A stretch of DNA of 64,000 nucleotides from Pontivivens insulae. GTDB taxonomy: Bacteria; Pseudomonadota; Alphaproteobacteria; Rhodobacterales; Rhodobacteraceae. How positions within the stretch are numbered: position 1 is the stretch's first letter; each line of letters starts with the position of its first letter. The stretch covers positions 434,001-498,000 of the forward strand of contig NZ_OMKW01000003.1 in the NCBI RefSeq assembly GCF_900302495.1, written 5' to 3'. Both the position numbers and the translations under genes were made by a program. The notes below the pieces were generated by a model. It was not told the DNA's origin. It saw nothing but the letters and a program-made list of their open reading frames with translations, and ran no database searches. Of the stretch, positions 55,477-64,000 are shown one piece after another.

Positions 55477-56415
55477 TCAGGCGCGGCTTTGCCGTTCACC
55501 CACTCGCATGATTTCCCAAACTAGCTCAATTCCAGCGTGTTCGCGAACCCTTTTTCGGACCTCCTCGCCCAGATCTTCCAGATCGGCAGAGGTCGCATTG
55601 TCTGCATTAATCAGGAAATTGGGGTGCTTTTCGCTCATCTGGGCCCCGCCAAGGCGCAGACCACGACATCCTGCGTCGTCGATCACTTTCCACGCCTTCA
55701 GCTCATGGCTGTCATCGGCCCTGCCGGTCGATGAAAAACCTGCCGGATTGCGGAATGTGGACCCACACGAGAGGTCGTCAACGGGTTGCGAGGCCGCGCG
55801 TTTGGCCAATTGCTCGTCCATCCTGGCGTTCAGCGCATCCGGATCACCGGTCGGCGCCTCCATCACGACCTCGGTGATCACAGCGCCTTCGGCCAAGGTG
55901 GATGATCTATACCCAAACCCCAGCGCGTCATGCTCCAGCCTTATCGGCGCGCCCTGCCGGTCAAAGCCGCGCGCCTCCACCACGACATCAGCCATATAGC
56001 TGCCATAGCAGCCTGCATTCATCTTCACCGCTCCGCCGATCGCTCCAGGGATCGTGCGCAGGAATGTCAGGTCCAGCCCTTCGGCAGCGGCACGCTTCGC
56101 CACCATCGCATCGAGCATGGCACATCCAGCGGTCACCCGCGTGCCATCAACGTCCAAACCGTTGAAACCGCGGCCCATGCGGATCACGACCCCGCGAATG
56201 CCGCCGTCGCGGACAATCATATTCGAACAGACGCCCACCGGCAGGATCGGCACATCGTGCGGACACTCCGCAAGAAACACGGCAAGGTCATCGTGATCGG
56301 CAGGCGTGAAAACGACGTCTGCCGGACCTCCTGTTCGAAGCCAGCTCATTGACGCCATATCGCGGTCTTCGAGGTAACGACCACGCACTTTCGGAAGCCG
56401 GTCGAGAAGGGTCAT
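55477..56415 (-). CDS. murB: UDP-N-acetylenolpyruvoylglucosamine reductase
   Basis: 312 residues, type II Mur[16 protein letters not shown] opens the FAD domain; [11 protein letters not shown] supplies the proton-donor serine region, and [28 protein letters not shown] (short blocks) contains the C-terminal catalytic segment. In the FAD pyrophosphate loop the usual GxGSN reads GVCSN: Cys63 replaces a highly conserved glycine. The codon TGT differs from GGT by one base. Otherwise complete. It reduces the enolpyruvyl group to form UDP-MurNAc. Confidence 0.94.
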   Translation of the reverse strand: MTLLDRLPKVRGRYLEDRDMASMSWLRTGGPADVVFTPADHDDLAVFLAECPHDVPILPVGVCSNMIVRDGGIRGVVIRMGRGFNGLDVDGTRVTAGCAMLDAMVAKRAAAEGLDLTFLRTIPGAIGGAVKMNAGCYGSYMADVVVEARGFDRQGAPIRLEHDALGFGYRSSTLAEGAVITEVVMEAPTGDPDALNARMDEQLAKRAASQPVDDLSCGSTFRNPAGFSSTGRADDSHELKAWKVIDDAGCRGLRLGGAQMSEKHPNFLINADNATSADLEDLGEEVRKRVREHAGIELVWEIMRVGERQSRA

Positions 56416-56461
56416 GTTGCGACCTCATGCATCGCGCGCAAAGCCGTCATGGGCATGTCAC

Positions 56462-57868
56462 TCACGTCAGGCTCCGCGGTAGACCATGCGCCCATTGCGT
56501 GATCGTACCAGCGCCCAGAAACACCACCATATCCCCTGCCTCTGCCACTTCACGGACAAATTCGGGCAGTTCCTTGGGCGCATCCACCGCCCGCACATTG
56601 CGATGTCCGTGGGCGGCAATGCCGTCCACGAGATCCTGTTGCCCTGCCCCGTCAATCGGGTCCTCACCGGCCGCATAGATTGACGAGATCGCAACAACAT
56701 CCGCCTCATTGAAGCAGGTACAGAAATCGTCGAACAGGCTTTCAAGCCGCGTGTAACGGTGGGGCTGGTGGATCGCGATGACCTTGCCCTTCGTCGCATT
56801 CCGCGCAGCTTTCAGCACAGCCGCGATTTCGACCGGATGATGGCCGTAATCGTCAATGATGGTTACACCACCAACTTCGGCCACATGAGTGAACCGCCGG
56901 TTCACCCCGCCAAAACCGCCCAGACCCTTGCGAATGGCCTCATCGGGGATGCGCAGATCGAGTGCGACTGCCACAGCGGCAAGCGCGTTCTGCACATTGT
57001 GTTCTCCTGGCATCGGCAGTCGAAGATTCTCAATCCGCCGCTCACCATGGCGATGACGCGCAATGACATCGAAACAGGCGACGGGCCCGTCATAGCGCAG
57101 GTTCACTGCGCAAATATCGGCCTGAAGACTGAACCCATAAGTGATGATCCGCTTGTCCGAGACACGCCCCTTAAGCGCCTGACATTCAGGATGATCAATA
57201 CAAATGACCGCTGCGCCATAGAATGGAATATTGGACACAAAACTGTCGAAGGCGGCACGGATCCCATCAAAATCACCATAGTGATCCATGTGCTCAGGAT
57301 CGATATTGGTGATGATCCCGATGGTTGCGGGCAATTTCAGGAAGGTGCCGTCGCTCTCATCCGCCTCGACCACCATCCAATCGCCATCGCCCATACGCGC
57401 ATTGGAACCATAGGCATGGATGATCCCGCCATTGATCACGGTTGGATCGGTGCCGCCCGCATCCATGATCGCAGCCACAAGCGACGTTGTCGTCGTCTTC
57501 CCGTGCGTTCCCGCCACGGCGATGTTCGATTTCAACCGCATCAACTCGGCCAGCATCTCCGCACGCCGCACAATCGGCAGACCGCGCCGCCGCGCTCCAT
57601 CCAGCTCAGGATTGCCCTTTTTGATCGCGGTAGAGATGACGACCACTTCGGCTTTGTCCAGATTATCCTCGGACTGCCCGATGAAGGTTTCCGCCCCCTG
57701 AGCGCGCAGACGCTCAAGGATGGGGCCGTCTTTCAGATCCGAACCCTGAACGGTGTAACCATGCTTAAGCATCACCTCCGCAATGCCGGACATCCCGATA
57801 CCGCCCAGACCCACGAAGTGAATCGGGCCGATATCCTGCGGCAGACGGGTCGGGCGGGTATCGCTCAT
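56462..57868 (-). CDS. murC: UDP-N-acetylmuramate--L-alanine ligase
   Basis: 468 residues. The N-terminal Rossmann part has [19 protein letters not shown]; the ATP P-loop is [17 protein letters not shown]; downstream, [19 protein letters not shown] and [16 protein letters not shown] are Mur ligase signatures. It adds the first amino acid of the stem peptide. The start overlaps the murG stop by 4 bases. A 46-bp gap separates it from murB. Confidence 0.97.
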   Translation of the reverse strand: MSDTRPTRLPQDIGPIHFVGLGGIGMSGIAEVMLKHGYTVQGSDLKDGPILERLRAQGAETFIGQSEDNLDKAEVVVISTAIKKGNPELDGARRRGLPIVRRAEMLAELMRLKSNIAVAGTHGKTTTTSLVAAIMDAGGTDPTVINGGIIHAYGSNARMGDGDWMVVEADESDGTFLKLPATIGIITNIDPEHMDHYGDFDGIRAAFDSFVSNIPFYGAAVICIDHPECQALKGRVSDKRIITYGFSLQADICAVNLRYDGPVACFDVIARHRHGERRIENLRLPMPGEHNVQNALAAVAVALDLRIPDEAIRKGLGGFGGVNRRFTHVAEVGGVTIIDDYGHHPVEIAAVLKAARNATKGKVIAIHQPHRYTRLESLFDDFCTCFNEADVVAISSIYAAGEDPIDGAGQQDLVDGIAAHGHRNVRAVDAPKELPEFVREVAEAGDMVVFLGAGTITQWAHGLPRSLT

Positions 57869-58971
57869 GGCGTTTGTCCTTTTGAAATCGTCTCGATCAG
57901 ATCGGCAAGCGCGGTCTGCGCACCTGGCCGAGAAATGCTGGCTGCGGCCTCAGCCATCGTGCGGGCCTGATTGGGCCGGTCGAGGATCGTCTGAACCTCG
58001 GCCATGATGCGGTCCGCGTCGGCCTCATGCTCGCGCACCATAACCGCTGCACCGGCTTCAACCAGACCACGGGCATTGGCCGCCTGATGATCTGCCGTGG
58101 CATGGGGATAGGGTATCAGGATAGAGGGTCGCCCGATGACAGAGATATCAGCGACACTCGACGCCCCGGAGCGTGAGATCACCAATTGAGCCGCCGCGAG
58201 ACGCGCGGGAACATCCGCAAAGAAAGGAGAAATCTCTGCCGCGATCTCTGCCTCGGCATAGGCCGCGCGCACATGCTCAGCGTCTTCCGCACGGGCCTGA
58301 TGGGTCACACTCAAACGCTCACGCAACGCGCCCGGCAGTCGGGACAACGCATCGGGGACAACCCGGCTCAACACCGCGGCACCTTGCGATCCCCCAATCA
58401 CTACGAGGTTGAGCGGGTCACCCGGCCCAATCTGATAAGGCGCTTCTGCCAGGTCCTTGACCGCCTCTCGCACCGGGTTCCCGATATGGACGGCGTTGGT
58501 TCCGACAGGTAACTCCGTTGGCCAGACCGAGCAGGCAACAGCCGCCACGCGTTTGGCGAACAGCTTGTTCACCCGGCCCAGCACACCGTTTTGCTCGTGA
58601 ATGATGCAGGGCACCCGGCACAGCTGCGCCGCCGCCATCGCCGGAAAGGCCGGGTAACCGCCAAATCCGGCCACCGCGGCCGGGCGATCCCGCCGCATGT
58701 CACCCAGCGCATCCCAGACACCGCCTGCAATGAGGAAGGGCGCCCCCAACTTGCCGACAACGCCGCCCCGTGCCGGGGTCGAGGCGCGGACGATGCGGCG
58801 GTTTACGGCATCGGGGAAGCCATCGGAATATCGCGCGCCACGCTGATCGGTGGACAGATCAACCCGCCAGCCCCGGCGCAACATTTCCTCCGCCAAGGCC
58901 TGTGCCGGGAACATATGCCCACCCGTACCGCCCGCGGCGATAATCAGTCTCGGCGTCGTGCTGCGCGCCAT
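57865..58971 (-). CDS. murG: UDP-N-acetylglucosamine--undecaprenyl-pyrophosphoryl-MurNAc-pentapeptide transferase
   Basis: 368 residues, GT-B fold. [21 protein letters not shown] is the N-terminal membrane-side motif; [30 protein letters not shown] and [19 protein letters not shown] follow; the UDP-GlcNAc site has [31 protein letters not shown]. It makes lipid II at the cytoplasmic membrane face. Start ATG 58971; 42 bp after ftsW. Confidence 0.97.
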   Translation of the reverse strand: MARSTTPRLIIAAGGTGGHMFPAQALAEEMLRRGWRVDLSTDQRGARYSDGFPDAVNRRIVRASTPARGGVVGKLGAPFLIAGGVWDALGDMRRDRPAAVAGFGGYPAFPAMAAAQLCRVPCIIHEQNGVLGRVNKLFAKRVAAVACSVWPTELPVGTNAVHIGNPVREAVKDLAEAPYQIGPGDPLNLVVIGGSQGAAVLSRVVPDALSRLPGALRERLSVTHQARAEDAEHVRAAYAEAEIAAEISPFFADVPARLAAAQLVISRSGASSVADISVIGRPSILIPYPHATADHQAANARGLVEAGAAVMVREHEADADRIMAEVQTILDRPNQARTMAEAAASISRPGAQTALADLIETISKGQTP

Positions 58972-59013
58972 GTTTCCTCTTTCCCCTAATACGCCCCGTA
59001 CGTCGGGCGGACC

Positions 59014-60150
59014 TCACTCGTCTTCGTCACATTTTCGCGTGAAGGCCAGCAACATGCCCAACGCCAGCCCCGCAGCCAGCAAGGACGAGCCGCCATAGCT
59101 CACGAAAGGTAGGGTCATTCCCTTGGCCGGCAACAACCGCACGGCAACGCCCATGTTGATGATCGCCTGCATGCCGAACAGCGCCGCAAGCCCCGTGCCC
59201 GAAAGGCGTACGAAGACATCCCGCTCCTGCGCCAGCCGGGTCAACGCGCGCACCACGATGAACAGGAAAACAGCGATGATCAGCAAGACGAGCACCAACC
59301 CATATTCCTCTGCCGCCACAGCGATGATGAAGTCGGTATGGGCATCTGGCAGCCGTTCCTTGACCAAGCCCTCCCCCGCTCCAACACCCAGAAAGCCGCC
59401 TTCGCGAATGGCCGCCTCGGCATAGCCAAGCTGCGTACGCGGATCGACATCAGGATTGAGATAGCCGTCAATGCGCCGGGCCACATGTTCTGAGTTCTGA
59501 TAGGCAAAGACACCGAATGCCATCACGGATGAGGCCATGCCGCACAGCAACCAGACCGGGGCACCCGCCACGAAATACATCAGGCCCCACGACGCGAGGA
59601 TCAGGCTCGCCTGCCCATAATCTGGCTGACGCACGAGAATGCCTGCAACAGCGACGGCCAGCGCAAGGCTCAACAACATCCCCGGAGGCCCATGCCGCGC
59701 CATCGACCCGGTCATCAGCCAGGCGGCCACGACAACAAAGACCGGCTTCATGAATTCGGAAGGCTGGACGCTGAAGAACCCCAGTGAAAACCAACGGATC
59801 GCGCCCTTGCCGAAATCCGTGCCGAAGACCGGCAGCGCAAGCAGCGCAATCAAGCCGATAACACACCCCAGCGTCGCCCAGCGCCGGATCGCCTTGGGCG
59901 AGAGCATCGACACGATCAGCATCGCCGTGAGGCCAATCCCGCCAAAGAACAACTGCCGTTTGACGTAGAAGAACGGCTCTTGCCCGTTGTCGAGCGCCAG
60001 CGGCGGGGAGGCCGCGAGGCCCAGCAGGATCCCGACCAGAAACAGCGTCAGGATCGCAGCCAGTGTCCAGCGGTCCACGCTCTGCCACCACCGTGTCAGA
60101 ATCGGTTCCTGTTCCGGCGCCGTGTCGGCCCCGAACGTCATGTCGGTCAT
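59014..60150 (-). CDS. ftsW: Peptidoglycan glycosyltransferase FtsW (SEDS family)
   Basis: 378 residues, about ten membrane segments. The SEDS motifs are present: KRQLFFGGIGLTAMLIVS, FGKGAIRWFSLGFFSVQPSEFMKP (the conserved WxxxG..xxQPSE loop), and the C-terminal LLPAKGMTLPFVSYGGSSLLA. FtsW polymerises glycan at the septum with its partner FtsI. First gene of the murG-murC-murB division cluster in this window. Confidence 0.96.
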   Translation of the reverse strand: MTDMTFGADTAPEQEPILTRWWQSVDRWTLAAILTLFLVGILLGLAASPPLALDNGQEPFFYVKRQLFFGGIGLTAMLIVSMLSPKAIRRWATLGCVIGLIALLALPVFGTDFGKGAIRWFSLGFFSVQPSEFMKPVFVVVAAWLMTGSMARHGPPGMLLSLALAVAVAGILVRQPDYGQASLILASWGLMYFVAGAPVWLLCGMASSVMAFGVFAYQNSEHVARRIDGYLNPDVDPRTQLGYAEAAIREGGFLGVGAGEGLVKERLPDAHTDFIIAVAAEEYGLVLVLLIIAVFLFIVVRALTRLAQERDVFVRLSGTGLAALFGMQAIINMGVAVRLLPAKGMTLPFVSYGGSSLLAAGLALGMLLAFTRKCDEDE

Positions 60151-60262
60151 GAGCTTGCCCTGCCCTTGCCTATGGTCTGCCTCTGCACCCCGCCTGTTAT
60201 CCGGCAGGTGTGCTCACCTCACAGTAGCGTGAAACGCATTGCGCATCCAGTCTTGTGCGCGC

Positions 60263-61531
60263 TCAGTCGATCCGACGCTGCGCGAGGTAGATTGTGTGCA
60301 TATCGCTCTGCGGGTCTTCGGGCCGGAAGTCGATCAAATCGAACCCGTTTTCGTCCAGCACGGCCTTCACATGATCCGGGTCGAGACTGGCGTGATAAAC
60401 CTCTTCGGGGCCGACCCGCCCCCAAACCTCACCCGCGCGCGGACCGCTGGTGAACATCAACGGCGCGCCGGGTCTGGCATGGGCCGCAAAGACAGGGAAC
60501 ATCTCGGCCTGCGCCTGCGGTGTCAGGTGAAAGAAACTGTTCCACGCAATCACGCCGGCAAAACGTGTCTGCAAATCCAGCCTGCGCATATCGCCTTGCG
60601 TCCAAAGCTGATCCGGCATCCGCGTTTTTGCGATTGCCAGCATCGCGGCTGCAATATCAACACCATGCACCGACCGACCGGCCTCGACAAACCAACGCGC
60701 AATCGGCTCCCCGGCCCCGCAGCCAAGGTCAAGAACGCTCCCCTCCGGCATCATGGCCTCAAAACGTGAGAGCCAGCGGGTTTCGAACCCTCCCCGCATG
60801 CGGCGTTCGTCGAAGGTGACGGCCTGCCGCTCATAGGTGCCCGCAATATCCTCAGGCCCGCGCCGCTCCGCCCGATCAGACAGCCACCGGGCGATGAACA
60901 TATCACGCCCATCCAAAGGCAGATCGAGGCCATCCTGCCGATGCCGCAGTCGCACCGCGCGCAAAAGCACCTCAAATGCAACATCCGACGTCCAGCCGGC
61001 CTGACCCGCCAGCATTTTGAACCGGGACGCATCAACCACTCCGTCAACACCCTCCGGCACCGAGATCGCCATTCCGGCCCGCTCCAGCAGCGCCCAATCG
61101 AAGGCCACACCGGGATCACTCTTGCGACCCGGCGCCAGATCCGAATGGCCGATGACATTCTCTTTCGGGATCGACCAGCGCCCCATTATACCGCGCAACA
61201 AGGCAAGCAATGCGCGCATTTGCGCCGCTTCAAACGGACCGGTCCCCGGATAGTCCAGTTCGATCCCGATGGAACGGGAGTTCATGTCCTCATGCCCCTG
61301 CCAGGACCCCGCACCCGCATGCCAGGCGCGATCGGCCTCGGCGACCAGACGGCTCACCGTGCCATCAGCGGCAATCACATAATGCGCCGACACCTGAAAC
61401 TCCGCCGAACAGAGGCGCTCAATCGCGGCCTCAGCGCTCTCCATTGCGGTGTAATGGATCACGATATGGGAGGGCGCCTCACAGCCGCGCCGCTCCCCAA
61501 AATTCGGCGAAGGCCGCTCGATGATCTCCAC
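60263..61531 (-). CDS. N-acetylmuramoyl-L-alanine amidase fused to a class I methyltransferase
   Basis: 422 residues in one unbroken frame from a GTG at 61531 (AAGAAGGA upstream, contributed by the adjacent 33-nt repeat). Residues 1-215 form an Amidase_2 domain like AmiD: zinc ligands His26 (IHYT), His129 (GHSD) and Asp139 (KSDP) are intact. Residues 225-422 are a Rossmann methyltransferase: YERQAVTFDERRMRGGFE, SAM motif I SVLDLGCGAGEPIAR (265-279), VHGVDIAAAMLAIAK and WNSFFHLT. There is no signal peptide, so the amidase part probably acts on muropeptides in the cytoplasm. The fusion of these two activities is unusual; the methyl acceptor is unknown. Confidence 0.85.
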   Translation of the reverse strand: MEIIERPSPNFGERRGCEAPSHIVIHYTAMESAEAAIERLCSAEFQVSAHYVIAADGTVSRLVAEADRAWHAGAGSWQGHEDMNSRSIGIELDYPGTGPFEAAQMRALLALLRGIMGRWSIPKENVIGHSDLAPGRKSDPGVAFDWALLERAGMAISVPEGVDGVVDASRFKMLAGQAGWTSDVAFEVLLRAVRLRHRQDGLDLPLDGRDMFIARWLSDRAERRGPEDIAGTYERQAVTFDERRMRGGFETRWLSRFEAMMPEGSVLDLGCGAGEPIARWFVEAGRSVHGVDIAAAMLAIAKTRMPDQLWTQGDMRRLDLQTRFAGVIAWNSFFHLTPQAQAEMFPVFAAHARPGAPLMFTSGPRAGEVWGRVGPEEVYHASLDPDHVKAVLDENGFDLIDFRPEDPQSDMHTIYLAQRRID

Positions 61532-61542
61532 GGGGGCGTTCC

Positions 61543-61575
61543 TTCTTCTTGGCTCAAATATCCCCGCCGGAGGCG
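61543..61575 (-). repeat. 33-nt 3' element, copy B (after M42 peptidase)
   Basis: Same element as at 34831-34863, three mismatches in 33 bases. It starts 4 bases after the M42 peptidase stop. Its last bases, CCAAGAAGAA, together with the next GGA make the ribosome-binding site of the amidase-methyltransferase gene, so here the element also serves translation of the downstream gene. Confidence 0.75.
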
Positions 61576-61579
61576 TGGC

Positions 61580-62602
61580 TCAGTGCGCCGCAATCCACGC
61601 CGCCAGAATATCGCGCGCGGCTTCCAGATCAGAGGTCTCGATCATCTCCGTCACCGTGTGGATATAGCGGGTACCCACGACGATCCCGATGGCCCGCGCA
61701 CCTGCCGCGGCCTGCTGTGCTGCGGCACCATCCTGACCGCCAGAGGCGAGAATGGTGCGCTGGAACGGAATGCCCTTGGCCTTGGCCAGCGCCTCAACCT
61801 CCTCGACCAACTCAATATCAGCGATGAATGAGCCGTCTTTGATGTGCAAGCCAAAGCCCTTGCCCTGCTCTGTCACGGCCTGCGGCTTGGGCACGCCGGG
61901 CGTATCGCAGGACAATGTGACATCGATGCCAAATCCGATATCCGGCTTGATGGCATGAGACGCGGTGCGCGCGCCGCGCAGGCCAACTTCTTCCTGCACG
62001 GTGAAGGCCACGTGCAACTCGCAATCATGGCCACTTTCCTTGGCTGCCCGCAGCGCCTCGATCCCCAGCCAGCACGCGATGCGGTTGTCGAGCGCCTTTG
62101 AGACGACCTTGTTGCCCATTTCAACGAAGGGCTCATCCATGACCACATAGTCACCTATCTGAACGTGATCCTTGGCAGCCTTTCCCATGCCGATATCCAC
62201 GAAGAAATCGGCGATCTCAGGCACCTTCTTGCGATCTTCGGGAGAGGCGATGTGCACCGGCTTCCCACCCGGGTTCATGACGCCCTTCAGATCTCCGTCG
62301 CCCGTGCAGACCAGCACCCTGCGGGAGAAGAGGTTCCGGTTGTCAAATCCACCGACCGGATTGACATGGATCCAGCCCTCATCGCTGACATGTGAGACGA
62401 GGAACCCGATCTCATCCATATGGCACAGCAACATAACACGCGGGCCCGACCCTTTGCGCATGGCCAAAAGGTTGCCCAACGGATCCACCCGCACCTCATC
62501 GGCCAGACCTTCGATCTCACGCGCAATCAAATCGCGGATGCGATGCTCCCGCCCCGGGACACCGGGTGTTTCACACAAGCGTTTGAGAAGATCGGTCTGC
62601 AT
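61580..62602 (-). CDS. M42 family metallopeptidase
   Basis: 340 residues. The di-zinc aminopeptidase fold of family M42 is recognised by LLCHMDEIGFLVSHVSDEGW, a metal-ligand aspartate in KALDNRIACWLGIEAL, VAFTVQEEVGLRGARTASHAI (general-base Glu and metal Glu) and a C-terminal VGTRYIHTVTEMIE with the last histidine ligand. Such tetrahedral aminopeptidases cut short peptides in the cytoplasm. It lies upstream of the amidase-methyltransferase on the same strand, 48 bp away, which suggests one transcript for recycling of peptides or muropeptides. Confidence 0.9.
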   Translation of the reverse strand: MQTDLLKRLCETPGVPGREHRIRDLIAREIEGLADEVRVDPLGNLLAMRKGSGPRVMLLCHMDEIGFLVSHVSDEGWIHVNPVGGFDNRNLFSRRVLVCTGDGDLKGVMNPGGKPVHIASPEDRKKVPEIADFFVDIGMGKAAKDHVQIGDYVVMDEPFVEMGNKVVSKALDNRIACWLGIEALRAAKESGHDCELHVAFTVQEEVGLRGARTASHAIKPDIGFGIDVTLSCDTPGVPKPQAVTEQGKGFGLHIKDGSFIADIELVEEVEALAKAKGIPFQRTILASGGQDGAAAQQAAAGARAIGIVVGTRYIHTVTEMIETSDLEAARDILAAWIAAH

Positions 62603-62666
62603 GGGCTGGCTCCTTTGTTGGAGGCAAACTTATGGTCGCAGGCGGGCAGAGGAAAGGGCCACGCGG

Positions 62667-63053
62667 TCAATCAACCGCATCATGACAAACGGCCTCGATA
62701 TTGTGTCCGTCAGGATCGAACACAAAGGCCCCGTAGTAATGGGCGTGATAATGCGGCCTCTGCCCCGGCGCACCATTGTCGCGCCCCCCGGCGGCCAGGG
62801 CCGCTGCATGAAATGCATCCACCGCCGCCCGGTCCGCTGCGCTGAAGGCCACATGCAAAGGACCGGAGGTTGGCGCATCCCCGCTCAACCAGAACTGCGG
62901 CCGCTCCCGCCCGAACCCGCAAACAGGAACACCACCCGTATGCTCCATCGGGACATCGAACAGCCGCCGGATGCCAAGTGGCTCCAGAGCCTTGGCATAG
63001 AACGCGGCCGACACCCCAAAATTTGCGGTGCCGATTGTGATATGGTCGATCAT
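62667..63053 (-). CDS. VOC-superfamily protein
   Basis: 128 residues from ATG 63053; a longer frame adds an unrelated basic tail. MIDHITIGTANFGVSAAFYAKALEPLG (short blocks), HVAFSAADRAAVDAFHAAAL and YYGAFVFDPDGHNIEAVCH match the glyoxalase/bleomycin-resistance fold with a likely metal-binding His and Glu. Function not known. It is 64 bp upstream of the M42 peptidase on the same strand. Confidence 0.85.
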   Translation of the reverse strand: MIDHITIGTANFGVSAAFYAKALEPLGIRRLFDVPMEHTGGVPVCGFGRERPQFWLSGDAPTSGPLHVAFSAADRAAVDAFHAAALAAGGRDNGAPGQRPHYHAHYYGAFVFDPDGHNIEAVCHDAVD

Positions 63054-63126
63054 GGCTCTCCTCGCGTGCCGATCCAGCCCCCTCGGGATGAGCCTAGACC
63101 GGCGACGGCACAATCGCCAACTACAC

Positions 63127-64000
63127 TCAGGCCAAGACAATGATGGCGGAGCCTAGGACCGCCAACGCAGCCCCCACAATCGCAGGCCACGGCGGAATCA
63201 GCCGATCCCGCAGCCCGACAATTGCAATCACGAGGATGGGGGAGAGCGATGCCAGCACCGTCGCAATGCCCGCGTCAAAATGGGCAAGCGCGAATAGAAG
63301 CAGCGAGGATGACAACACATAACCGATGAAACCGGGCAGGATCGTCTGCGCCAGCAGGCTCGGCGTCATCTCCGCCTCGCTTCGGAAGATGGCGGAGGGC
63401 CACAATCCGATGACAGAGATGATCAGGGCCGCTCCACCAAGCCGAACAGCAGAGGCGGCCAACGGGTCCAGGCCCGCTTGCAGCGCCGGTTTCAGCACCA
63501 GAAACCCCAGCGCCATGCAGCCCGTGGCCAGCAGACCTAACATGATCACAACCAGCAAGCTGCCCTCCAGCGTATCCCGCTTAGAGCGCGCATCTGTTCC
63601 GAACAAAATGGCCAACGCGATACCCGCCAGTGCCACTGCAGCACCTAAGAGATCACTCAGATGCGGGATTTCGCCCAGCCAAACGAATGCCATTGCACCA
63701 ATGATGGGGGCCTTCAGAGCCAGCATCAGTTCCGTACGCCTCGGTCCCCCCCGTCGCAGACACGCGATCATGGCAAGGTTGCCCGCGAAAATACCTATCG
63801 CGGTGCTGACAACAAAAGCCGGCCAAAACCCCCAATCTACACTCTGCCACAATCCCAGGACCGTGCAGATGACCGCCAAAATGCCAAAACAGGACACCAA
63901 TTGAACCCGCGTGAATTCAAAGGCGCCCAGCGCACGGGCTGGCCTTTGCGCCAAAACAATGCCCGTCGCCCAGCCGGCAGACGCCAGCAGAGCAGCAACA
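63127..64000 (-). CDS. EamA/DMT-type transporter (cut by window end)
   Basis: At least 290 residues; the frame stays open to the window edge and reads ASAGWATGIVLAQRPAR before the TTG at 63954, as expected for an EamA N-terminal segment, so the true start lies outside. About nine membrane segments are visible, with the two EamA repeats (for instance FEFTRVQLVSCFGILAVI and LAALLAS-type ends; LALAHFDAGIATVLASLSPILV). These are drug/metabolite exporters of wide substrate range. Substrate unknown. Confidence 0.88.
   Translation of the reverse strand, partial: VAALLASAGWATGIVLAQRPARALGAFEFTRVQLVSCFGILAVICTVLGLWQSVDWGFWPAFVVSTAIGIFAGNLAMIACLRRGGPRRTELMLALKAPIIGAMAFVWLGEIPHLSDLLGAAVALAGIALAILFGTDARSKRDTLEGSLLVVIMLGLLATGCMALGFLVLKPALQAGLDPLAASAVRLGGAALIISVIGLWPSAIFRSEAEMTPSLLAQTILPGFIGYVLSSSLLLFALAHFDAGIATVLASLSPILVIAIVGLRDRLIPPWPAIVGAALAVLGSAIIVLA

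Noticed and set aside
1-64000. CRISPR arrays, insertion sequences, integrases, prophage genes or toxin-antitoxin pairs
   Set aside because: None seen: no regularly spaced repeats, no transposase or integrase motifs, and no phage structural genes on either strand.

Overview
The window looks like a chromosomal segment of an alphaproteobacterium of the Rhodobacteraceae (Roseobacter-type). The evidence is a GC-rich, tightly packed sequence with many 4-bp stop/start overlaps; the gene orders rpoZ-rsh-DUF2062-pdxJ, acpS-lepB-rnc-era-recO and ftsW-murG-murC-murB-ddl-ftsQ-ftsA-ftsZ; a methylsuccinyl-CoA dehydrogenase of the ethylmalonyl-CoA pathway; polyhydroxybutyrate genes; and a form II cox-type molybdenum hydroxylase. 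I see no rRNA, tRNA, CRISPR array, insertion sequence or prophage.

Layout. 0-3.3 kb: the 3' end of a gamma-glutamyltransferase, a TauE/SafE-type exporter, mcd and a META-type lipoprotein. 3.3-14.8 kb (minus strand): recO, DUF1491, era, rnc, lepB, acpS, then a dioxygenase/LacI pair and a secreted protein that sit between acpS and pdxJ, followed by pdxJ, DUF2062, rsh, rpoZ and folK. 14.9-18.7 kb (plus): a NYN-domain protein, a soluble protein carrying a chemoreceptor-like tip, DUF2189, ispH and a LysE exporter. 18.7-27 kb: a structured intergenic stretch, an orphan cox-type large subunit, a HAD-like protein without its nucleophile, phaA, a VOC protein, a 68-residue Cys/His protein, an acyl-CoA ligase and a membrane protein that resembles a degenerate M48 peptidase. 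27-34.8 kb: lolD/lolC, L-serine dehydratase, an ATP-dependent DNA ligase, and an ECF sigma factor overlapping a VWA protein. 34.9-38.7 kb: coxSLM. 38.9-45.2 kb: azoreductase, acyltransferase, phaC, a lipoprotein, TerC, an aminotransferase and an RraB-like protein. 45.3-60.2 kb (minus): recN, bamD, lpxC, amtB, then the division and cell-wall cluster ftsZ to ftsW. 60.3-64 kb (minus): an amidase-methyltransferase fusion, an M42 peptidase, a VOC protein and a truncated EamA transporter.

How the genes work together. The minus-strand cluster at 45-60 kb combines peptidoglycan precursor synthesis, divisome, lipid A and outer-membrane assembly genes. PhaA, PhaC and Mcd share the acetyl-CoA/3-hydroxybutyryl-CoA node used for carbon storage and C2 assimilation. 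The acpS-to-recO and rpoZ-to-pdxJ blocks are housekeeping. The most unusual items are the amidase-methyltransferase fusion, the nucleophile-less HAD protein, the soluble chemoreceptor-tip protein, a tandem 17-bp dyad upstream of acpS, a multi-hairpin region at 18.74-18.89 kb, and a 33-nt element found just after the stop codons of two unrelated genes. All calls come from reading the sequence; no database search was run.
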